Assembly: GCA_964557375.1 (NCBI GenBank) | Contig: CAZKZZ010000170.1 | Location: 1-8,130, forward strand | Direction: 5' to 3' | DNA: 8,130 nucleotides | From: CAZKZZ01 sp964557375 | GTDB taxonomy: Bacteria > Spirochaetota > Spirochaetia > SPDA01 > CAZJBZ01 | In this document: positions 1 through 5,049 of the stretch, in pieces | Layout: the number at the start of each line of letters is the position of its first letter | Numbering within the stretch: position 1 is the first letter of the stretch | Position numbers and translations under genes: made by a program | Notes under the pieces: generated by a model | Told to the model about the DNA's origin: nothing | Databases searched by the model: none | What the model saw: the letters and a program-made list of their open reading frames with translations, nothing else

Positions 1-1815
1 CTTCCCGGGCCGTATCAAGCTTTTCTTATCAAAGCCTATCAGGTCCTTCCGGCCGGCCCTGAGAAGTGCTTCCTTTACCAGTTTATAATTTGCAGGGTTC
101 CTGTACTGGATAAGGGCCCGCTGCATCGCCTTATCGTGTAATCCCTTGGCAACATATACGTGTTCTCCACCTCGGGTTCCGGTCCGGGGGTCGATCCCCG
201 TATGATACATGCAGGTAGCAAGTGTCCCCGGGGTAGGATAGAAATCCTGTACCTGCCGGGGGATGAACCCGGTGTCCCGCAGATATTCGGCGAGCTCTAC
301 CGCATCCTCGAGAGTAGAGCCGGGGTGGCTCGAAATGAAGTAGGGAACGAGATACTGCTTCTTGCCGAGTTCCCGGTTAATTCGCGTGTATTTTCGGGTA
401 AAGGCATCGTACCACTTTCCGGACGGCTTTCCCATGTAAGCCAGGACGTTCTCAGATACATGCTCAGGGGCCACTTTGAGCTGTCCGCTTATGTGATGCT
501 CGCAAAGCTCCCGGAAAAAGGTATCGTCATTGTCAGCCATGAGATAATCGAACCGTATACCGGAGCGGACAAACACTTTTTTGACCCCGGGCAGCGACCT
601 CAGGTCACGCAGCAGATCGAGATACTCGCTGTGGTCTACTTCCAGGTTCCCGCAGAGATCGGGATAGAGACACTGCTTGTCGCTACAAGCACCCACGGAC
701 AGCTGCTTTCGGCATGCAGGATGACGGAAATTGGCCGTGGGACCTCCCACATCGTGAATATATCCTTTGAAGTCCGGATGACGGACCAGGGTCTCTGCTT
801 CCCGAATCAGGGAATCACGGCTTCTCGCCTGGACTATCCTCCCCTGGTGAAAGGTAAGGGAGCAGAAACTGCACCCGCCGAAGCAGCCCCTCGAACTGAC
901 CAGGCTGAACTTCACCTCTTCCTCGGCAGGCACGCCTCCGAGCCCCGCATACTTGGGATGAGCATTCCGGGTGTAGGGGAGTTCATACAGTTCATCCAGT
1001 TCATCGCTTTCGAGGGGGAATGAAGGAGGATTCTGTACGAGGTATTGTTTATCGTACGGCTCCACCACGGTTTTAGCAGTAAACGGGTCGGTATTCCGGT
1101 AGGCAATATCAAAAGCGGCCGCATAAGCCCGGCGGTCCTGTTTAACCGATTCGAAAGAAGGAAGTTCGACAACTTCGCCTGGCCCGAGGTCAGGGAGCGC
1201 TTCGAGCGCACACCTGTACGAAGTCCCCCTCACCGTTGTGATGGAGCCTATCTCCTCGCCTGCTGCAAGCCGCTCTGCGATTTCGATAACAGCTTTCTCA
1301 CCCATCCCGTAGACGAGCAGGTCCGCCTTAGAATCGATTAATACGGAACGGCGGACTTTGTCCGACCAGTAGTCGTAATGCGAAAACCTCCGAAGAGATG
1401 CCTCTAAGCCCCCGAGGATAACAGGCACCTTCTTATACGCCTGCTTAGCACAGCTTGCATACACGAGAAGTGCCCGGTTCGGCCGCAGCCCGGATTTCCC
1501 GCCCGGCGAATACGCATCGGTTTTTCTCCGGTGACGGGCCGCGGAGTAGTGATTGACCATTGAATCGACATTACCCGAGGTGACGAGAAATCCGAGGCGG
1601 GGTCTCCCTAAGACGCGGAATGACGCACTATCCCTCCAATCAGGCTGGGATAGTATACCAACGCGGTATCCTCTGGATTCGAGCAGTCTCCCAATAAGGG
1701 CGGAACCGAAAGAAGGGTGGTCTACGTATGCATCACCGGTTATTAGCACGAAATCGAGCGGGTGCCATCCCTTTTGTTCAGCTTCTTCACGTGTAGTCGG
1801 TAAATATTCTGTCAT
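1..1815 (-). CDS. ygiQ: YgiQ-family (UPF0313) radical SAM protein, 3' end off window
   Basis: A single open frame runs from ATG at 1815 to the left window edge: 605 codons without a stop. Early residues carry family hallmarks (TGDAYVDHPSFG, then ILGGLEASLRRFSHYDYW and YGMGE). The radical SAM loop is RGCFGGCSFC, a C-x3-C-x2-C motif at Cys311, 315 and 318, expected to bind the [4Fe-4S] cluster that cleaves S-adenosylmethionine. Further on are GGPTAN, a four-cysteine stretch (Cys368, 377, 382, 388), KVAPEH, and the late QDFYPTPGT. The sequence then reaches a YRNPANYKLVKEALLRAGRK segment typical of the C-terminal region, so only the tail is missing (family members run roughly 600-740 residues). 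The family's reaction and substrate are not established. The start is set by an in-frame TAA at 1824-1822. No good Shine-Dalgarno precedes it; an unusual structured leader does. Family assignment is secure; function is not. Confidence 0.95.
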   Translation of the reverse strand, partial: MTEYLPTTREEAEQKGWHPLDFVLITGDAYVDHPSFGSALIGRLLESRGYRVGILSQPDWRDSASFRVLGRPRLGFLVTSGNVDSMVNHYSAARHRRKTDAYSPGGKSGLRPNRALLVYASCAKQAYKKVPVILGGLEASLRRFSHYDYWSDKVRRSVLIDSKADLLVYGMGEKAVIEIAERLAAGEEIGSITTVRGTSYRCALEALPDLGPGEVVELPSFESVKQDRRAYAAAFDIAYRNTDPFTAKTVVEPYDKQYLVQNPPSFPLESDELDELYELPYTRNAHPKYAGLGGVPAEEEVKFSLVSSRGCFGGCSFCSLTFHQGRIVQARSRDSLIREAETLVRHPDFKGYIHDVGGPTANFRHPACRKQLSVGACSDKQCLYPDLCGNLEVDHSEYLDLLRDLRSLPGVKKVFVRSGIRFDYLMADNDDTFFRELCEHHISGQLKVAPEHVSENVLAYMGKPSGKWYDAFTRKYTRINRELGKKQYLVPYFISSHPGSTLEDAVELAEYLRDTGFIPRQVQDFYPTPGTLATCMYHTGIDPRTGTRGGEHVYVAKGLHDKAMQRALIQYRNPANYKLVKEALLRAGRKDLIGFDKKSLIRPGK

Positions 1816-1823
1816 CAGGATTT

Positions 1824-1919
1824 AAAAAAGGATAGCCGCCGCATTTTTTAAAAACGAGAGGATGAGGTCGTTATGCAGGTTTTTAAAATGATCCTTGTGA
1901 GGGACAACGACGACTATCC
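1824..1919 (-). promoter_or_regulatory. Candidate transcription attenuator in the ygiQ leader: helix plus U6
   Basis: In the minus-strand transcript, 1919-1907 (GGAUAGUCGUCGU) pairs with 1842-1830 (GCGGCGGCUAUCC) over 13 uninterrupted base pairs, three of them G-U, enclosing a loop of about 64 nt. The 3' arm is followed directly by UUUUUU at 1829-1824. The ygiQ ATG lies 8 nt further on. A GC-rich 3' arm ending in a U run is the form of an intrinsic terminator, and its place just before the start codon suggests attenuation. The G-U pairs become A-C mismatches on the other strand, so the structure suits a minus-strand RNA. The large loop is atypical for a simple terminator and would fit a ligand-binding leader. 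It could also be the 3' end of a small RNA. No known riboswitch class was recognised. Pairing was worked out by eye. Confidence 0.5.
1867..1911 (-). promoter_or_regulatory. Alternative (antiterminator-like) helix competing with the ygiQ leader terminator
   Basis: In the minus-strand RNA, GUCGUUGU (1911-1904) pairs with AUAACGAC (1874-1867): eight base pairs, one of them G-U, around a loop of 29 nt. It uses 1911-1907, which is also the inner part of the 5' arm of the 13-bp terminator-like helix, so the two folds exclude one another. This is the usual geometry of an antiterminator. The loop also holds a small UUGU/ACAA hairpin option (1907-1904 with 1898-1895). Eight base pairs in about 100 nt can arise by chance, so this is support for a switch rather than proof. 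Confidence 0.35.
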
Positions 1920-1946
1920 ATGATTCTTATTCTTTATGTTACCTAT

Positions 1947-1976
1947 ATTATTAGCCCACTTTGGGCCGTACGTCAA
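1947..1976 (-). promoter_or_regulatory. Candidate sigma70-type promoter for ygiQ and its leader
   Basis: Reading the minus strand, TTGACG (1976-1971, five of six matches to the -35 consensus) is followed after 18 nt by AATAAT (1952-1947, five of six matches to the -10 consensus). Transcription would start near 1940, leaving a leader of about 125 nt before the ygiQ ATG. The DNA just upstream (1981-2132) is rich in A and T tracts, like an UP element. The spacing of 18 is acceptable. In such AT-rich DNA chance -10 boxes are common, so the -35 box and the fit with the structured leader carry most of the weight. Confidence 0.5.
1954..1966. repeat. Short inverted repeat inside the promoter spacer (possible operator)
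   Basis: GCCCA-CTT-TGGGC forms perfect 5-bp arms around 3 nt, a GC-rich island in otherwise AT-rich DNA. It lies wholly between the candidate -35 and -10 boxes of the ygiQ promoter, where a bound repressor or a MerR-like activator would act. It has no T run after it on either strand, so it is not a convincing terminator. Arms of 5 bp are short, and a chance occurrence is possible. Confidence 0.3.
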
Positions 1977-1980
1977 TAGG

Positions 1981-2132
1981 TTATTCAAGAAATTTCACTA
2001 CTTTTTTAATATTTTTTATACTTTTGATATAAGAAAAGAAATAAAAGTTATGTAACTATTTACAACATCAATGCTTAGCTTTTATCTCAGTATACTATAC
2101 AAAAGAAAAGGTGTTTTCGCAAATATTTTTTT
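1981..2132. other. AT-rich intergenic stretch, no gene seen
   Basis: The gene-free interval runs from the ygiQ start to the assembly gap (1816-2132). Its right part, 1981-2100, has only 24 G or C in 120 bases by count, against clearly GC-richer coding DNA on either side. It holds A and T tracts and two small inverted repeats: AGTTA-TG-TAACT (2046-2057) and GTATA-C-TATAC (2090-2100). Neither matches an operator I recognise, and both are easily explained by composition. No open frame here has a credible start, ribosome binding site or recognisable product. It probably holds upstream promoter DNA for ygiQ and perhaps the 3' end of the operon to its right. Confidence 0.7.
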
Positions 2133-2232
2133 NNNNNNNNNNNNNNNNNNNNNNNNNNNNNNNNNNNNNNNNNNNNNNNNNNNNNNNNNNNNNNNNNNNN
2201 NNNNNNNNNNNNNNNNNNNNNNNNNNNNNNNN
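2133..2232. other. Assembly gap, exactly 100 N
   Basis: One hundred consecutive N, the conventional placeholder for a scaffold gap of unknown length. The flanks are a T run on the left (seven T, 2126-2132) and five T on the right (2233-2237). The gap removes the C-terminal part of the receiver gene to its right and possibly more genes. Any translation carried through it, including the 16 codons between the gap and a TAG at 2082, is meaningless because the true length is unknown. Confidence 0.97.
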
Positions 2233-2645
2233 TTTTTATCACTTCTGTACGCTTCCCGCTCTATGATGAGTTTCCGCTGTTTGACCGCCCGGTCCATCAC
2301 CTCCATCAGGTCGGAGGGGGTAAACGGTTTTACCAGAAAATCGAACGCACCGCGCCGGGTGACCTCTACTGCAGCTTCGACCGTTGCTAATGCCGAGACA
2401 ATCACAGCTACAGTACTGTTCTGCAGCGTCTCATCTATATAGGCGATGACATCGAAGCCTGAAATACCGGGCATTTTCAGATCAATCAGTGCGACATCGA
2501 ACGTTTCACGGCCGAGCATTTTTAGGGCCTGTTCCCCGCTTTCAGCGAGATGTACTTCGAACCCCCGTTTGGAAAGGATTCGTTCTATCCCCGCCCGGAT
2601 GCCTTCTTCATCATCTACGACCAGGACTTTTTTCGGTTCTTCCAT
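2233..2645 (-). CDS. Response regulator receiver protein, C-terminal part lost in assembly gap
   Basis: ATG at 2645 begins 137 readable residues before the gap. They form one complete CheY-like receiver: acidic pocket Asp11-Asp12, phosphoacceptor Asp55 in LIDLKMPGISGF, switch residue Ser84 (IVSALAT), and Lys106 in FLVKPF. This layout is the NtrC/FixJ-like type rather than that of the shorter neighbour. After residue about 120 a charged helix (KQRKLIIEREAYRSDK) leads into the gap, so a second domain probably followed. A PAS or histidine kinase module or an AAA+ output are all possible and none can be seen. It starts 17 nt after the preceding receiver gene, with only a weak purine stretch (GAAG) as ribosome binding site. 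Being last in the visible operon, it is a likely second phosphorylation target of the hydrogenase-like kinase; that partnership is inferred from position only. Confidence 0.85.
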
Positions 2646-2662
2646 TTTTACACTTCGTTTTT

Positions 2663-3049
2663 CTACGCGAGATACTGCCGTATTTTACCTTCGAGGTCTT
2701 CTAAGGGGATCGGTTTTGTCAGTACTTCATCGACCTTTATCCACTGTTTGTCCGTCTTTCCGGAAAGGTCGAAAGTGAAACCCATCTCCCGGGCCGCCCC
2801 GGTCTGCATGATGATCGGAACGTTTTTTCCCTCCGGGCTTTCTTTTACTTTTTTACAGAATACGAATCCCGAATCGAAATGTTCCATCATCAAATCGGCC
2901 AAAATCAGGTCCGGTTTGAACTCGCTCAATTTTTCCAAACCCTCCTCGATCGATTCTGCAGTTTCGACCGAGTAGTCTTTTGCCTCGAGAAAAATCTTCT
3001 GCTGGTTCAACAGATCTACATCATCATCTACTATTAATATCTTTGACAA
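2663..3049 (-). CDS. Stand-alone single-domain response regulator (receiver only)
   Basis: Starting at TTG 3049, the product has 128 residues and ends at TAG 2663. It is one receiver domain with nothing after it. The acidic pocket is Asp8-Asp9-Asp10 in ILIVDDD, the phosphoacceptor is Asp52, the switch residue is Thr83 (MQTGAA) and the conserved lysine is Lys112 in LTKP. The segment after Asp52 reads LMMEHFDSGF rather than the usual xxMPxxxG, and the stretch 87-105 is longer than in CheY, so it is a divergent subtype. The start is chosen because AGGAGG ends 6 nt before this TTG; an in-frame TTG at 3064 would place that site inside the gene. The gene overlaps the 3' end of the kinase gene by 26 nt, which suggests coupled translation and a direct kinase-receiver pair. 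With no output domain, it would act by protein contact or as a phosphorelay intermediate. Confidence 0.92.
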   Translation of the reverse strand: MSKILIVDDDVDLLNQQKIFLEAKDYSVETAESIEEGLEKLSEFKPDLILADLMMEHFDSGFVFCKKVKESPEGKNVPIIMQTGAAREMGFTFDLSGKTDKQWIKVDEVLTKPIPLEDLEGKIRQYLA

Positions 3050-5033
3050 TTGAATCCTCCTCAAACGTCTTCTTTATCTTGATTTCAAAAAATGCCCCGC
3101 CGTCAGGATTGTTTCCGGCGTGGATCGACCCGCCGTGCATCTTGATGATGCCGTAGCAGACCGCAAGCCCCAATCCGGTACCCTTCCCGACCGGTTTGGT
3201 AGTAAAAAAGGGAGAGAACAGTTTCGACATATTCTCTTCGTCGATCCCCGGTCCCTGGTCCTTTATAACGACGGTAAAATCCTCATCTCCATCATTACTG
3301 GAGATAGTGATTCTCCCTCCGTCCGGCATTACTTCTACCGCATTTCGCAGGATGTTGTCAAAGACCTGTTTCAACTGGGTCCCGTCGACATTCTGTTCTC
3401 CGATCGCATCATCGAGCTCATAGACGATCTCGATCCTCTCTCCGTTTTCGTGACTTTTGATCTGCTCGGCAGTGGTCCGCACGATCCTGTTGATATCGGC
3501 AGGGGCCCGGTCTATCCGTTCTTCCCGGGCAAAGTTGAGAATACGGCGGACGATTTGGCGGGTCCGCTCAGCCTCACTGATTACCTTGTCCACATCAGGC
3601 GTAAGTTCATGGTCCGGGTCGAGTTCTTCCTTTAGAATATGAGAATACATCAACACGACCCCTAAGGGATTGTTTATCTCATGGGCAATACCCGCGGCCA
3701 TCTGCCCCATGGAGGCGAGCTTTTCCGCCTGAATCAGCTTGGCCTGGTTTTCAGTGAGGTCGGAGATGGTCTTCTCGAGCTTGCTGATCAGATAGGGGAG
3801 GCACATCTCCACCTCCGCGATTCCCCGCCACACGGCAACGGCTTTGTCCCGGCAGGAGTTGTACCCGCAGGCACGGCAGTTGAGCTCATCTTCTTTGGTA
3901 TACTTTCCAGTCTTGGCGAGGATCTCTTTGATCTCCTCTTCAGTAGGCATCGGCATGTAGATCTGAAGCCCGGAAAACTGCTTGGAGAGATCGACCTCGA
4001 GATACTCTTCATGGCACTGTTTCCACTCCTGCAGGTCGGTGATCATGGGCCGCTCTTTCATGTATTTTATGATGTACTTCTTTCTCTCGTAGTAGGTCAA
4101 ATCGTTGTGCATGACCGGCCCCGCGATACACCCCTCGCAGAAAAGAAGATCAAAGAGCTTGTAGGAAAACGTCTTTCCCGCTTCCTTTCTCCCTTTCAGT
4201 ACCTCGAGGATTTCAGCCACTCGGTCCTTTCCCTCGATAATGGCCGCAGGACTCTCGATGAGGTCTGCATCGATACTGGCAGCTTTCAAAAGCCCGCCGG
4301 TGACCGGGTAGATCCGGCCGAGGTTAGCCAACGGAGGGTCGAACGGGGTGCCTTCGGCTCGGCCCGGATCAGTCCCCCGCCTTTCGAACAATTCAAAGAG
4401 TTCATCGAAGGTGAGCACACTGTCTACGAGACCCAGCCGGCCTGCCTCGTCCTTTTTGGCCACGCAGGGGCCGATAAAAACGATATTGGCCTCGGGATTT
4501 ATTTTCTCCTTGATGATTTTCGCCATTGCCTCCATGGGGGAGACAATCGGGGCTAAGTTCTCCACCAGATCGGGGAACTGCCGTTCGACAAAGGCGACTA
4601 CTGCCGGACAGGGAGTGGAGATGTAAAACTTGTACGGATCGCTTAAGTCCTGGTTCTTAAAGATTTCGTAGTAAGCGTAAGAGACGAGATCGGCACCGAA
4701 TGCCACTTCATACACAGCTGAAAAACCGATGTCCCTGAGGGCCCCGACAACCTGTTCCGGTTCGACCTCTAAGAACGCCGCCGGAAACGACGGGGCGATA
4801 ATAGCGCAGGTGTTGCCCGGATCGTCTTCTAAGAGCCTGACCGTATCTTCGACCCCGGATTTGATCCTCTTTGCGTTTTGAGAGCAGACGTTGACACAGT
4901 ACCCGCAGGAGATGCACTTCTCCGGGATAATGTGGGCCTGTCCCCCGTGGACTTCAATGGCCTTGGTGGGGCAGGTCCTCACACATGAGTAACATTTCTT
5001 ACACTCTTCTCCGACAGTATATACCGCTTCCAT
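3024..5033 (-). CDS. Soluble sensor histidine kinase with ferredoxin and degenerate [FeFe]-hydrogenase domain
   Basis: This is a 669-residue fusion with no membrane segment. Two [4Fe-4S] motifs come first (Cys11, 14, 17, 21 and Cys40, 43, 46, 50). Next is a hydrogenase large-subunit-like domain (about 75-350) with three altered H-cluster loops: STPCP (Cys142), GPCVAKK (Cys190, Lys193) and FCEGCIAGP (Cys299, Cys302). Then a further FeS domain has Cys386, 389, 394 and 411. A short coiled linker leads to the HisKA domain with phosphoacceptor His451 in AHEINNP, and a HATPase domain with N box (Asn560, Asn564), DQGPGI and GKGTGLGL. All kinase residues expected for activity are present. The plan resembles sensory [FeFe]-hydrogenases (HydS-like, groups C/D). 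The likely role is to sense H2 or redox state and phosphorylate the receivers encoded just downstream. It starts 16 nt after hydA with only a weak, distant AGGAA, which hints at translation coupled to hydA. The sensed signal is inferred. Confidence 0.9.
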   Translation of the reverse strand: MEAVYTVGEECKKCYSCVRTCPTKAIEVHGGQAHIIPEKCISCGYCVNVCSQNAKRIKSGVEDTVRLLEDDPGNTCAIIAPSFPAAFLEVEPEQVVGALRDIGFSAVYEVAFGADLVSYAYYEIFKNQDLSDPYKFYISTPCPAVVAFVERQFPDLVENLAPIVSPMEAMAKIIKEKINPEANIVFIGPCVAKKDEAGRLGLVDSVLTFDELFELFERRGTDPGRAEGTPFDPPLANLGRIYPVTGGLLKAASIDADLIESPAAIIEGKDRVAEILEVLKGRKEAGKTFSYKLFDLLFCEGCIAGPVMHNDLTYYERKKYIIKYMKERPMITDLQEWKQCHEEYLEVDLSKQFSGLQIYMPMPTEEEIKEILAKTGKYTKEDELNCRACGYNSCRDKAVAVWRGIAEVEMCLPYLISKLEKTISDLTENQAKLIQAEKLASMGQMAAGIAHEINNPLGVVLMYSHILKEELDPDHELTPDVDKVISEAERTRQIVRRILNFAREERIDRAPADINRIVRTTAEQIKSHENGERIEIVYELDDAIGEQNVDGTQLKQVFDNILRNAVEVMPDGGRITISSNDGDEDFTVVIKDQGPGIDEENMSKLFSPFFTTKPVGKGTGLGLAVCYGIIKMHGGSIHAGNNPDGGAFFEIKIKKTFEEDSIVKDINSR
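3056..3061 (-). promoter_or_regulatory. Ribosome binding site AGGAGG that fixes a TTG start for the receiver gene
   Basis: AGGAGG on the minus strand lies within the last codons of the kinase gene and is separated from TTG 3049 by 6 nt. It supports the TTG start and a five-residue shorter protein than the longest open frame would give. Confidence 0.8.
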
Positions 5034-5049
5034 AGTTATCGCTGCGTTC

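Noticed and set aside
160..1023. Long plus-strand open frame (287 codons) opposite the ygiQ gene
   Set aside because: The minus strand here encodes continuous, clearly conserved radical SAM sequence including the C-x3-C-x2-C motif. The plus-strand product is low in recognisable motifs and is a by-product of the codon use of the real gene.
2046..2100. Small palindromes AGTTA-TG-TAACT and GTATA-C-TATAC as operators or terminators
   Set aside because: Arms of only 5 bp made almost entirely of A and T are expected by chance in DNA of about 20% GC. Neither is GC-rich with a T run, nor matches a Rex or other operator known to me.
2082..2132. Continuation of the receiver frame across the gap to a stop at 2082
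   Set aside because: The gap length is an arbitrary 100 bases, so reading frame across it is not defined, and the 16 codons beyond it are AT-rich and unlike the receiver's coding sequence.
3681..4556. Long plus-strand open frame (291 codons) opposite the kinase gene
   Set aside because: The minus strand encodes the hydrogenase-like domain and the HisKA phosphoacceptor motif here. The plus-strand frame has no family signature or ribosome binding site.
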